This document shows, piece after piece, positions 14,576-26,300 of a stretch of 31,533 nt of DNA. Origin of the DNA: a virus; IMG/VR virus record IMGVR_UViG_3300021356_000097, positions 1-31,533 of that record; one strand, 5' to 3'. Below the pieces are notes generated by a model, which saw only the letters and a program-made list of their open reading frames with translations, had not been told where the DNA came from and searched no databases. Both the position numbers and the translations under genes were made by a program. Numbering within the stretch: the first letter of the stretch is position 1; each line of letters begins with the position of its first letter.

Positions 14576-15177
14576 AGTTCTAAGTAAGTTAAGGATGTTT
14601 CATCACCAACTATTCCTTTGATCCAAACATTAAAAGAGATTGATAGTCTGATGCCATCAGTATTGTTTGGTAAAGTATCGTGCTTTAAGTGACTTGGGAA
14701 AAGAAAGAGATCTCCGCCCATAGGTTTTTGAATACTATTGGGAACGTTTAAAATATTTACCTTCTTAATATTTGGACGAATGGTTGAATTAATAGTGTCA
14801 TAGAATCTTAATGGAGCATAGTCCATCTCTCCTGGGTAATATACCCCAGAGATGAAAGAGTTACTATGATAATGAGTCCTTACATAAGAGGTGGGTTTTA
14901 CTCCAACTCCCCACATGGTTACCATATATGGTTCAATGTCTTTGAATTCATATACGTCGTTAACCATGTAACGAACACAATGCATAATATCATCCTGCAA
15001 TTTATCAAAAGCAGGATCTTTATTTAAGTCTTTGATGAAGTAATTATCTTCCATTGCGAGATAATTTTCTTCATTGCATCTTTCTTCAAGAATTTCTGTC
15101 CATTTTTCATGTTCAGTCTCTAAGGAAAACTTGACTAATGGTTTTGCAAAGAGAGGTACGATTTCATTGAGATACAT
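14572..15177 (-). CDS. Putative 2OG-Fe(II) oxygenase of the TIGR02466 type, 201 aa
   Basis: Length and motifs match the TIGR02466 / 2OG-FeII_Oxy_5 family. HYHSNSFISGVYY at 102-114 supplies the N-terminal His ligand(s) H102/H104, FPSHLKHDT at 160-168 supplies H166, and RLSISFNVW at 177-185 supplies R177 for 2-oxoglutarate. Members are predicted dioxygenases frequent in marine phages and bacteria, with mostly unknown substrates. The gene lies 18 bases after a LamG-like adhesin gene and is coupled by ATGA overlap to the 66-residue gene. It is a different branch of the superfamily from the PiuC-like enzyme at 12713-13369, so the locus holds two non-redundant oxygenases. Modification of a fibre is inferred from position only. 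Confidence 0.85.
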   Translation of the reverse strand: MYLNEIVPLFAKPLVKFSLETEHEKWTEILEERCNEENYLAMEDNYFIKDLNKDPAFDKLQDDIMHCVRYMVNDVYEFKDIEPYMVTMWGVGVKPTSYVRTHYHSNSFISGVYYPGEMDYAPLRFYDTINSTIRPNIKKVNILNVPNSIQKPMGGDLFLFPSHLKHDTLPNNTDGIRLSISFNVWIKGIVGDETSLTYLEL

Positions 15178-15195
15178 AAAAAAGCATCACTAAGT

Positions 15196-16209
15196 TTATG
15201 GATATGGAGTCTCAGGTGCGAGTCCAAATTTACTTGCACTAGCACTATATAGGTTAGCAATTTCCGTTGCTTCTAAAGGACGATTCCAGATTCTAATACT
15301 AGCACAGTGTCCCATGAATGAAGAGTTAGATCCATAAGCATGACCAGACAGTAATCTTCCAACGCTGCTGGTATTCCCACTATTGATATCGGTAGAAATA
15401 GTTCTTCTTCTGTTTTGATAACCGTTAACGTAAATGGAACTAAAGTAAGATCCCTGTCCACTTGAAGCGGATCTTGTATCCCAGCAGGCAACAATTTGAC
15501 TCCATGTAGATGCAGGAGCATATGGTCTCATGTTTGAATTGCTGATGTCATTTCCACAGCAACCTTGAGATGGAGCTCCCAATCTAAAATAGAATGTGTT
15601 TGCATAATCCCAATAACCAACCCAGAACCAGTTAACGTCATTAGGGGAGTCATTGCTTCTATTGTGAATTAGACCATTACCTTGGTTAAATCTTTGTGGT
15701 TTAATCCACCATTCAATAGTTCCTTTGACTTTATTCCATCCGTTAGTTGTTGGGAAAGGAATACCACTTCCACTTCCACTTCCATTACTGTTGTTATAAA
15801 CTGCCCCAACGTTATCAACGTTCTGAAAACTCCAGTTGCCTTGAGCACTAGTAATATTTACGTTTCCAATTGTGTTTTGCTGATCGATCCAAGTATTTCC
15901 ACTATAACCAGTTCCACTACCTAAAGTTGCATCCCAGTTTGCAACCAATCCATTTGTAGGAATATTTGTAGTATCTGGATCTTCATACGTAGGGACCCAC
16001 CTAGTACCGTTGTAATACTCCATTGTATTCGTGGATGTATTAAAACGCATTTCTCCAGACGCCGAACTAGGTCTTTGAGCCGTAGTTCCCTTTGGCATCT
16101 TGAGAGTTGTGTTTGCTGCAGAGCAATCCAGACTAACTCCACTAGAGGTAGAAACGTAACCGCTACCTGCTAAATTGTTAAGTTGGTCTACTTTTAAAAT
16201 ACTTGCCAT
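15196..16209 (-). CDS. Short tail fibre/adhesin with LamG-like domain, 337 aa
   Basis: Residues 1-35 are a fibre head typical of cyanophage tail proteins (MASILKVDQLNNLAGSGYV). Residues 39-72 hold the shared module PKGTTAQRPSSASGEMRF...YYNGTRWVP. Residues about 85-330 form a LamG/concanavalin-like domain with TIEWWIKP, a CCGN cysteine pair, SIYVNGYQN and the diagnostic SIRIWNRPLEATEIANLY. A GSGSGSG linker (about residues 143-150) is encoded by a hexanucleotide tandem repeat. The likely role is binding a host-surface glycan or protein. The gene begins 2 bases after the stop of the 92-residue gene and is followed by the TIGR02466-type oxygenase. Confidence 0.85.
   Translation of the reverse strand: MASILKVDQLNNLAGSGYVSTSSGVSLDCSAANTTLKMPKGTTAQRPSSASGEMRFNTSTNTMEYYNGTRWVPTYEDPDTTNIPTNGLVANWDATLGSGTGYSGNTWIDQQNTIGNVNITSAQGNWSFQNVDNVGAVYNNSNGSGSGSGIPFPTTNGWNKVKGTIEWWIKPQRFNQGNGLIHNRSNDSPNDVNWFWVGYWDYANTFYFRLGAPSQGCCGNDISNSNMRPYAPASTWSQIVACWDTRSASSGQGSYFSSIYVNGYQNRRRTISTDINSGNTSSVGRLLSGHAYGSNSSFMGHCASIRIWNRPLEATEIANLYSASASKFGLAPETPYP
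15764..15783. repeat. Hexanucleotide tandem repeat (CCACTT)n in the adhesin linker
   Basis: About 3.3 copies of CCACTT on the plus strand encode the Gly-Ser run of the 337-residue adhesin. Because the unit is a multiple of three, slippage would change linker length without a frameshift. Confidence 0.7.
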
Positions 16210-16211
16210 CG

Positions 16212-16490
16212 TTAGTCAGGTAACTCGTTAATAATTTCGGAAAAATCTAAAGCTTTATATTGTTCAATATCAAAGGGAGCTGGATTTGAATCTTTCCTTG
16301 ATTTCACTTCATTATAAAAAGCAGATTCTTCTTTACCTGGAATAACTCCAGAGTCAAGATCTTCCCATACTTTATGTAGCAAATCTACAGTATAATAATT
16401 TTGTGCTTTTTCAAAATACTTATTCATTTGGAGGTTTTTCTCCTCCATCCACCTATAGAGGTCGGACTTTGATGTAGTTGGATATTCCAT
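16212..16490 (-). CDS. Hypothetical protein, 92 aa
   Basis: Function unknown. The product is helical and charged (SDLYRWMEEKNLQMNKYFEKAQ near the start, KALDFSEIINELPD at the end) with no membrane segment. I chose the ATG at 16490, whose product begins MEYPTTSKS. A TTG at 16499 would add three residues and overlap the TGA of the preceding gene, but no Shine-Dalgarno supports either. It lies between the fibrinogen-like adhesin and the 337-residue LamG adhesin. Small helical proteins at this position in T4-like phages can be fibre chaperones, but I see no similarity to T4 gp38 or gp57A. Confidence 0.65.
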   Translation of the reverse strand: MEYPTTSKSDLYRWMEEKNLQMNKYFEKAQNYYTVDLLHKVWEDLDSGVIPGKEESAFYNEVKSRKDSNPAPFDIEQYKALDFSEIINELPD

Positions 16491-16495
16491 AATTA

Positions 16496-17350
16496 TCAAG
16501 GTTTTGCATTAGTAGATACTAGGTAGTTGCTTCCAGTAGCTCTTGTACCAGCATCGTCAAAGAGTAAGTCTTGGAGATTGTAATTATCAGGTGGATAACT
16601 ACTCCAGAAATACAGGAAGGAATATGGTGTGTAGTTTCCGTTTGGTTCAGAATAAGTATTGTTCCTCAACCACCATCTTCCACCATCTCCAGTTCTCCAG
16701 GTATTTGCTGGAACACCATTACCATAGTATTGTGGATTTCTCATTACATAACCAGTATAGTTTCCTGCACTAGTATTCCAAACCTTTCCTGGGCATTGGA
16801 AGTAACTTCTTAAGTTACCACCAGTTTGACCAAGTTGACCACGAACAAAGTTTACCATTGCTCTCCAATGATATGAAGATCTTGGATATACCAAGTCTAA
16901 ACCAAGGGCAGTACCACTATGATTATTTCTTGCATCATTGACACTACTACCACCAGTAATAGCATACATGTCAAATCCACCACCCTCTTCATCCATGTCC
17001 ACCCACATCTGAAGTGGTTGAGGCATAGATGCAGATTTGATCCAATAGTATCCACTAGTCTTTGTTGGATAATCTAATGCTAATTGATAACCTGATGCAG
17101 CAGCGTTAGAAGAACTAGAACCATCTGGAGCTCCAGTGAAGAGTGCGTGCCATGCACCACCTTCATAGAAAAGCAACTCTCTTGTGCTGCTGTTGTAGTA
17201 CATAAATCCATTGGCAGCTCCAGATGGATTTGATGTCAAAACAGGAACTCTAAGATTTCCGTCAATTTGTAATAGGTGTCCAGATGGGACTCTTACTGTA
17301 TTGTTATACGTTGAGAATCCCTGGATATCGTGTACTGAAAGTGTGCTCAT
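16496..17350 (-). CDS. Short tail fibre/adhesin with fibrinogen-C-like domain, 284 aa
   Basis: Residues 1-37 are a fibre head (VHDIQGFSTYNNTVRVPSGH). Residues 38-70 resemble the module of the two LamG adhesins (NGFMYYNSSTRELLFYEGGAW). From about 97 to 270 the protein resembles a fibrinogen-related domain: SGYYWIK, then MWVDMDEEGGGFDMY (compare the family's CDMxTDGGGW pattern), a W-rich core (GDGGRWWLRNN) and a late LLFDDAGTR segment. Such domains bind acetylated sugars and related surface groups in other systems. Cysteines typical of animal members are mostly missing; only C186 is visible. A TATAAATA element lies 54 bases before the start. Confidence 0.8.
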   Translation of the reverse strand: MSTLSVHDIQGFSTYNNTVRVPSGHLLQIDGNLRVPVLTSNPSGAANGFMYYNSSTRELLFYEGGAWHALFTGAPDGSSSSNAAASGYQLALDYPTKTSGYYWIKSASMPQPLQMWVDMDEEGGGFDMYAITGGSSVNDARNNHSGTALGLDLVYPRSSYHWRAMVNFVRGQLGQTGGNLRSYFQCPGKVWNTSAGNYTGYVMRNPQYYGNGVPANTWRTGDGGRWWLRNNTYSEPNGNYTPYSFLYFWSSYPPDNYNLQDLLFDDAGTRATGSNYLVSTNAKP

Positions 17351-17353
17351 TTT

Positions 17354-20300
17354 TTAAATAATACTCCAGCTACCACCGTTAGCAATAGTGATCGTGTTTC
17401 CATTATTTATAGTGATAGGACCAGCGGTCATGCAGTTATCACTAGAAGAAACTGTGATGTTCTCTCCAATAGTTTGACGATTACGCTTGAATACGCCGTA
17501 TGTATCAATCCACTGCTTGTCACCATCAGCACGAAGAACAACGCTCCTCTGACCACTACTCAATCCGACTGAACTAGTGTTGATGTTCAGACCGTTTTGA
17601 CCGCGAACCTCAACTCTATAATTGGTCTGATTTTGGTCGCCACCAGAGTAGAATGTCCAAGTACCACCATTACCATCAACAGAACCCATGCTGGTATCGT
17701 TATCAGATCTCCAGTAGAAGTTATCACCAGTTCTGAAGAATGTGTGAGAGTTATTACCAAAGTAGAATCTTGGTTGACCACCAGCATCGTTCAACCATAC
17801 GTTTACGCTAGAACCGAAGTATGGGAGACCTAATGCTTGATAACCATCAAGGAGATCAGCGTTCAAGTTTGTACATACTGTAGTAGAAGTTACCGCGAGT
17901 GGTGAAGTACCAGTTGCAACTGTAGAAATAAGTCTGTTGTCAGTTTCAATTGCACCACCAACGGTTAGAGTTGAACCAGCACCAGTGCTAACACCACTGC
18001 CCTTGTTCATGAATACTCTGTTTGTTGCAGAGTAGATACACAACGATGCGCTGTTCCTAGCACCTTGGAATGTTGTAGTAAGAGCTCCACTAGCATTAGC
18101 AAATCCTTTGATAACGAACCAAGATTGGTTATTATCGTCTGCACCCAACTGCCAACCCGAATCATCGCTAGTGTCACTAAAGGTCATGAATGGAGATGAT
18201 CCGTCTCCACCAAACGTAATTCTGTGGTATCCTGAACGACCATCTCTAAAGTCCGCAAACAACTGGGAACTATCGCCTTGTCTAACAATCTCTAAAGGAG
18301 ATCCTGGATTGCTGTCTCCAATACCGATGCGACCATTACGGAAGAAAACGTTGTTGTAAGACAGATATGATCCGTTCCAACCAAAGGAATTGCTATCATT
18401 ACCAAAGCGGATGAATCCTTGATTTCCGTTACCTTTGCCTTTGAGAGCTGCAGTATTGGTTGTTACCTTACCAAAGGTAATACCATTACCATCACCAATG
18501 CTCAGTGCGCCTGTACCGTTGTTAGAGAAGATACCTTGGTCAGCATACAAGTCAGAGATATTGATGTCACCTGATCCAGTTCTTCTTACAAGTGTATTAT
18601 TTACATTGCTAGAGTTCTGGGTGTAACCATCAACATAGTGAGCGTCTAACTGTGATGATGCTCCATCGTTTCCTGCGTGCCAGACTGTATTGCCATTAAA
18701 GGTAAAGTCAGCAGCATTGATTCTTAAAGTTCCCTGTCCGTTGGTAGCATTACCACCAGAGATGAAGAACTGAACATCGTAGTTAGCTGCCAGACCAGAA
18801 GATCTGAAATCGATACTTGGTGTTGTAGTTACATTACCTTTACCAATCTGCAGTTTAGCACCTACAGGATTGTCAGTAAGACCGAAGATTTGACTAGAAC
18901 CAGAAGCAATTTCATTAGAAGAAGTTACAGTCCACTTAGTTCCTGGGTTTGGACCAAAGATAGCGATGTTTGCATTAGTGTTAACACCGACAAATGTGAT
19001 AGATCCAGTAACTAATGAATAGATGTCTCCAGTTGGTCCTGTTTGTTCGGAAACTCCATTTGCATCAACTACGATAGAACCAATGTTATTGGTTGCGTTT
19101 GAATCTGAGTAGATAGTATATGTTCCACCATTATTGATGTTACCATTAGTTCCAGAATTTACATGATACTTTGGAATATACAAAGTGTATTTGTTTCCAG
19201 TGTCATGTACATACAGATTCTCAAGGAAGATCTTTTCTCTACCTAATACTTCTGGTAAGAATGGATCACCAATAACACCAACTCCTCTTGTATCACCAAA
19301 GTTATATCCAGATTGATACCAGAGACCTTCATAATTATCAAGTTTGTCCGCATTCAATCCACCAGTTCTCGCTGGTTGACTTGGATCATTGAGATTTGGA
19401 CCATCATTGGCAGAGGACCACATCTTAGCCCAGTTGCCATATACGTTACCAGATCCAGAGTTGCCTCTAATATAAAGGTTATTGTTACTTGTAAATCCAA
19501 GTTGAGTCGCTGCATTTCCAGTAGCTTCTCTTCTGTAAGTTAGTACACCGTGAGTTGATGCACCATCATTGAGACCTGTTGCAGCATTGTTTCTAAGTGC
19601 GGCACTAATACCAGCACCAGACGTGCTTGGTGTTGGGTTAGAACTTAACGCTGTAACATCATTAAAGACCCTGTTAGCGGTGTCAGCAGTACCAGAGATG
19701 GAAATGTTATAGGTGGTATTTGCCAGACGTGCTGGGTCAAGAGTACCACTTAAGAGGTTTGTAGCATCCTCAAAGTAAGATGCTGGGTTACCATGTAAGA
19801 AGTCAGCGTTGAGTTTAGATCCTGGACCCTGATCAATTGAGACTTCACCGTTAGCGGTAACAATAAATCCACCTTCAGATTGATTACCAATTGCTTGGTT
19901 GGCAACATCCTTACGGAACTTGAATACACCATAGTTACCATAGATGGTGGAGCTTGGTGTTAAGTCGTTTCCTTTTCTGATGTCAATAGAAGCGTTACCA
20001 TAAACTCTGTTTATAGTTCCTTTGTTTGCAGTAAGAACTGCATTAGTTCCAGATCCCAGTTCTGCTGGAATAGTTACAGTAAAGTCAGCAGCGTATCCAG
20101 TACCAGAGTCAGTGATAGATGCTGATGTAATAACTCCACCACTAACAACATAGTTAGCGCGAGCAACATTATCATCAGAACCAGTAATGCTACCACCACC
20201 AGTGTTAGATCCACCTTCTACTGGGAGGTTTTGGTAATTGCCATCAGTAAATCCTGTACCACCATTGGAGATGGTGATAGAGTCAATGTAAGAACTATCA

Positions 20301-23300
20301 GTGATAGAACCACTGATAAGCATTGCGTCAGCTGTTTCTGGTTTGAGTGATTGAATTACAAACTCATACGAAGAGTCACCTCTTAGGAATGTATTAGAGT
20401 TTGCAGCACCTCTAGCAGCAAGACGTTCTGGATCGATTGTACCAGCAACAATATTAGAAGCGTCAATATTGGTAGATGTTAACTGCGTCCAGTTAGCAGC
20501 GTTAGATGCAGAAGTATTGATTACTCTACTGAGGTCAATAATTCTCTTTCTATTAATGTTGCCACTTGTCGTAGTGCTGTTAACTGACTGAATTGTATAC
20601 TCATTAACGTTAATTACGTTAATAGTATAGAATCCATCTGGAGCAGTTCCAGATGTAAAGTCTAAGTAGACAAGATCGGCGTTAGCGAGACCATGTGAGG
20701 TTTCTGTAATACTAACGACATTGCTATTATTTTGAGAATATGTTCCAGTTCCTTCGTTGACTAAACCTTGATCTAAGATAAAGTCACCAGCGTCAAACTT
20801 AATATTGTTAGCAATGTCGATATCAACACGTCCTTCAATCTCCGCTGCGATGACTGCATTATTAGCAGTTGGAGATGCCTGTGGAGTTACTGTTGGTTGA
20901 CTGTAATATCCTTGACCAAAGTTAGTGATTGTTACTGCGGTAACTACACCGTTAGAAACGTTAGCGGTAGCAGCTGCCTGAACACCATTTACAGTATCAT
21001 CTGGAGCACTGATAGTTAAACTGAAGTCTCCAGTATATCCACCGCCACCATTACTGATATTATACTTAAATACTCTACCATCATTATAACCAGTTACAGT
21101 TCCTCTAGCAGTTGTAGAACTACCGACGATAATATCACCATTGTTAAATGTGAATGCACTGTTAGGTTGGAATGCTAAGAATTGAGATTCTAAATCATTC
21201 TCCAAGATATAAGAAACTGCTGTTCCTTGAGTTGTAAATACTTGAGTTCCAGTTCCTTGTGTTGTTAAGTCAATAGCAGTGGGAATCTGAGCATTAGCTT
21301 CGGATACCGCTAACTGGATAGTGTTGGCATCTACAACGTAAACATAATAAGTATTACCTGTTGCAAGACCACCTATAGCTGCAGTTCCTTGTGTATAGAT
21401 CAGTGCATCTCCAGTTGATAAACCATGACCAGTAATAGTGATTTGTTCATTACTGGTATTGATAGATCCTGGTGCAACGTTAAACGTCTCAGTTGAGGTT
21501 TCAATTGCAATATCACCTGCCTCAGCATCTTCAATTGCAAGACGCGCAGCAGTAGAAGCAACAGAGGTAATATTGAAAGGACGTAGAGCAGGAATCTGGT
21601 CAATATTGATCTTACCAGATGCGGTCAACTGAACCAGCGCAGAAGGAACAGCGTTGGTAGAGTATGGTTGGTTCAGGTATGGACCAAGGTTGTTAGAGAT
21701 ATAATCCTTAACTGCTGCCTGAGTTGGGAGGATGGAGTCACTTGCAAATGCACCACCCAGGTTATCATCAGCAGAGAAACCTGTAATAGTGATGTTACCA
21801 CCAACAATTTTAATGGAGGACAGTTCGGAAATACTAACAGTACCAACGAAACTAATAGCACCAGTTCTGTTGAAGATAGTAACGAAGTTACCAACCTTGA
21901 AATCACCAAACTCGTTAGTACCAGAAGTATAGACCTGACCGAACGCTTGTTCCGCTGCTTCGTATGCAGTTCCTAAACCAACACCACCGTTTTGTGGAAG
22001 AGCAGCGTAAGTGTTACCAGAACCAGAATATTCCCAAGTGTGAGAAGAGGAGTTAACTACAGATGGTCTATGTAATTTAATAGTTCTGTTTACCAGACCA
22101 GAACTTAGATTTCCATTTGCATAACTGTATACAGTGCTAGTAGATGTCTCTGTCAGATCAAGAGACTGGTTAATTGTGATGTCTGCAACAATCTGAGTAC
22201 CTGGAGAACCACTAATTAACTCAGTTTCAAGAACAATAAATTCAATTGCAGTATTGGTATTTGTAAGACCGTCAAACTTGACGATATAATCTTCAATTGG
22301 AATGTTGGTTAATGTTGTTCCACCAATTCTTAAGGTCTGTCTTCCAGTTGCAACTCCATTACCATCAACTTCGTTAGTAACACTCTGTACAGTGCCGATG
22401 TCAAAGGCATATGGTTCCGCTCTGAAACCAGTTGCACGGAGAGCGAATGTACCAAAGTTAGATGCCGAGTTGGTAACAGAAGCGTAACCACCAGACTGAC
22501 ATACAATACCATCTTGACAGAAGATAGCAAACACAGAAACTAACTGCGTATATCCATCGTTGGTAATATTGTATGCTGTACCACCGAAAGAGATAATCGT
22601 AAATGCCGATGCAACCATCGACTTACCTTGTGGATCAAACTTGGCAGTTATATTACCTTGTCCATCTACCTTTAGACCTGGACGTGGTACGTTTGGTGTA
22701 GCAACCTTAGCACCATCAATTTCACAACCAGAACCACCCAAGAAGGAGATTAGAGAGGAGTTCTGAATGTATGGGGATGCTTCAATAACAGGCAGATCAA
22801 GGTTGTCCGAAAGCAGTGGGAAACTATATCCACCAGATCCCAACTCAGTGATCAGTGGATCTGGATTAGTTACTGTTCCACTGTAAGCAGTAGAAGTGCT
22901 CAGTGTTGTGTCAAGAATCTGCCAATTAGTAGTAAGAGCAGCAACAACGTTAGCGCATTCTGGTTGAACTGAATCAACAGTTACAGATCCATTTGCTACT
23001 GGAGTGATTTGACTGAAAGATCCAGTTGTAAGGTCATTTCTAATTGCTTTGACTGCAAGTTCTTTTGCCTTTGCATATACAGTTCTAGAGAAGTCAACCT
23101 CATTTGCGATAAACTGGATTGCTCCACTGTTGATATAGAGATTTGCTGCCTCTACAATTTTGGAGTTACCATTGTATCTAAGATCAAATTGGAATGCTTT
23201 GAGGATCTTAATGATATCATCAACACATTGCTGATCTCCCTCAGCATAAGTTCTTGTTACACCGCTTAAGTTACCAGGATTACCTGTGCTACCAATAGCA

Positions 23301-26300
23301 GTAGTTAAGACTCCAAACAGAGTTGTGATAGTGGAAGCTACATCTTGACATGCTGGACTTTGAATGTCCTGAGTAATACTGGTATCTTTTACCTGAGTAT
23401 ACCCACCAAGGTTGTAAGTGGTGAATGCAGATGCAAAGGTCTCGTTACGCATTGCTGCAATAGCGAGATCTCTAGAATAATTGAATGCAATTACAGACTC
23501 ATTTTCTTCGCCAGCAACATGAGCACCATCAACATAATACTTAGCAGCATCATATACTTGATCGTTTCCACCGTAGGTGAGGTTATATGTAAGAGATTTT
23601 AAGAAGTCAACAACGTCATCCTTACAGTTTTGAGTTCCTGTTGGGACTGTGAATGACTGCTCAGCAATCATTCTTTCAACTGCCATTTCGGCAATCATAT
23701 CAGCATTAGCAAGAATCAAAGATGATGCGTCTGCATATCTATCACCGTAAGGAAGACTTCCTGGAGTGATATGTGGAAGAGGTGTGAGATACGTTACTGT
23801 TCCTGTCTCACCATCATTATTGGAGTTTGGAAGAGTAATTGTAAATGTTCTGTGATCTGTTTGATCCGCAATTTGGTAACTAGCGGCACCGAGGGATCCA
23901 CTAAAAGTAAAGTTATATGTCTGTAATGCATATCCAGCATGTCCAAGTGGAACAGTTACAGTGCAAGTTGTTCCAGAAACAGAGTAAGTACCAGCTCTCG
24001 TATTTCCTAAGATAGTTGAATAATTTACACTATCAATAACAGGTTGAGTTCCTCTAGTTACCGAACTAGTATGGTGCGATTTTACAAAAGCATATGCTTC
24101 TTCTGCAATATGATTTTGGTTTGCCCTGATAGCTTCGGCACCATCTCTAAATCTATCTGATACTGGTTCAGATTTAGTAAACACATATGGAGAGTTTCTC
24201 AGTGATGCAAGAACATAGTTACTTGCTGAGATAACAGTCTGATCTCCAGTTGGATCCAGAGCAGCATTGAATACTGAATAGTTACCTCTTACTGCAAATT
24301 GCAGAGAGTATCCATCAGCTCTTTCGATTCTATGCGTTACATACTTTCTACCATTCAGGTCTGCAATGTTGTCAGCAATCGTTAGAGAACCTGTTGTTGA
24401 TTTACTATCAGGTGCTTTGAGCGTAAATCTTACAGTATTAGTTCCAACATCATAAACACCATAACCAACACCTAGAGCTGTATTTGCTGGAAGAGATGGA
24501 TGTGAAGATCCAGTACCAAAAGAATCAATATGATATGTCTTAGATACTGCTGTTCCAGAAGTAAAGTTGAACTTTAAACCAGCTTCTCCAAGAGAAGTTA
24601 AATTACCCCAAAGAGTACCTACTAAACTAGCATCAGTGCTGGTGATTGTTACTTCAATAGCATTTCCAGTTTGACTGTATGCGTAACTTGCAGCTCCACC
24701 AAAATCAATAGTGCTGGAAGTAAATCCATAAAGATTGACCTCTTGTCCAACTTCAAATGTATGGAAGTTAGTGCCTGTAGAGGTTACTAAAACTCCATTG
24801 TAAGCTTGCTGTGTAGTTAACGAACAATCGATTGTAGAGACACTGACAAGATTATTGGATAAATCAAATCTATGATCTCCTTTTCCTGCAGATGTGATAT
24901 CAATCAGGACAGGATCATCAGCTCCAGATGCATTTTTATTTGTAGCGTCAGCAGCGGAAGCTGCAAGAGCAATCCAATTATCGTTATACTTGTATGCATA
25001 ATAACGAGTGTCATTGGTAAGTCCACCAATGTCACCAAGACTGCTGGAGCGATATTCTAATGGATCTCCAGATACAAGTCCGTGTCTTTCAATAAAAATT
25101 TGATTGTTCTCTGGCATGATATTGCCAGAAGTTAGATAATGATATCCAGTAGAAGTTCCTGTGATATCTTTTCTTCCCTCTACCTCAGTAATCGTGGTAG
25201 AGTTTTCCCAAGTATCATAGAGTTCAATAGTGTTACTATCAACAGATCTTACATAATAAACTGTGCCGTCGATGAGACCAGGGATAACTGGGTTTCCATC
25301 TCTGTTATAGGAGACAGCAGAACCAGTAGCAAGTCTATGTCCTGGGATAGTAATTCTATCAGTCAGGACATCTGGAATATTTGTAGCATCTGGAATAAAC
25401 TGAAGAGTTTCTCTTTCAGAATCTACAGTGTGTTGGAAAATCTGGTTAGAGATGGTTTCCAGTTCTGGTCTCAATGACTCGGTATCAGCAACCTCAAAAC
25501 GTAAAGATACACTTGGGTTATTGATATCAGTAATAATATTAGCAAAAGAAGCAGAATCGTAGAAGATACTTTCTGCCTGATTGAATGTTGCTGTTGGTCC
25601 AGATGTGACCAGGATAGTTACAAATCCAGTTGCAGCTTGGGTAGCTCCAGTTCCAGTAAAGGTTACTGACTGAACTCTACCTTGAGTACCAGAAGATCCA
25701 CCCTGTACATAAAAACCCACTCCAGGTGTAGCTGTAGTTCCTGTGTGGTTTGTGAAGGTGACCTTGAAAATGTTTTCACCACGGAATTGATCACCTGGAA
25801 CAGCAGGAATTTGTCTTACTTCAGGTTCGTAGTAAAGTCTCTGCTTATCGTCAAATACGAATGCGAAATTCCAAGTGTGAATTACTTCACTTTGAGGATC
25901 ACTAGCGTTTTGGAGAGCATCTCTGAATACAACTCCATTAACATAAGTTTCGTTAGACGCCTTGACCATATGGCGGTCAGCGTTAATTGGTCTAACAACT
26001 ACTCTACGAAGGTTGTCACCAATCAGAGAACAGTTTCTTGGAAGAGAGATTGGGTTATCTTCTAAGTATTCACCACCAGATACGATGATCGATACGTACT
26101 CATCACTAGGATCTGGAGTTGCTTTTTGTAATCCGTATGCAATTTGAGCAGCTTTTTTAATAGTAGCAACTGGTCTTGCTGCAGAGCGACCATCATTGGT
26201 ATCACTACCAATAGTAGAAGATACGTATACACGACCACCCGTGTCATTGGTGGCGACTTTATATACGAAGTCTGTAGTTGCAATACGTCTCGACTGATCA

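Noticed and set aside
15178-15195. T-rich run between the 337-residue adhesin and the oxygenase as a terminator
   Set aside because: There is a T6 run on the minus strand, but no GC-containing stem in front of it.
16497-16499. TTG start for the 92-residue gene
   Set aside because: An ATG three codons later is in frame; the TTG has no supporting Shine-Dalgarno. It remains possible because of the TTGA overlap with the upstream stop.
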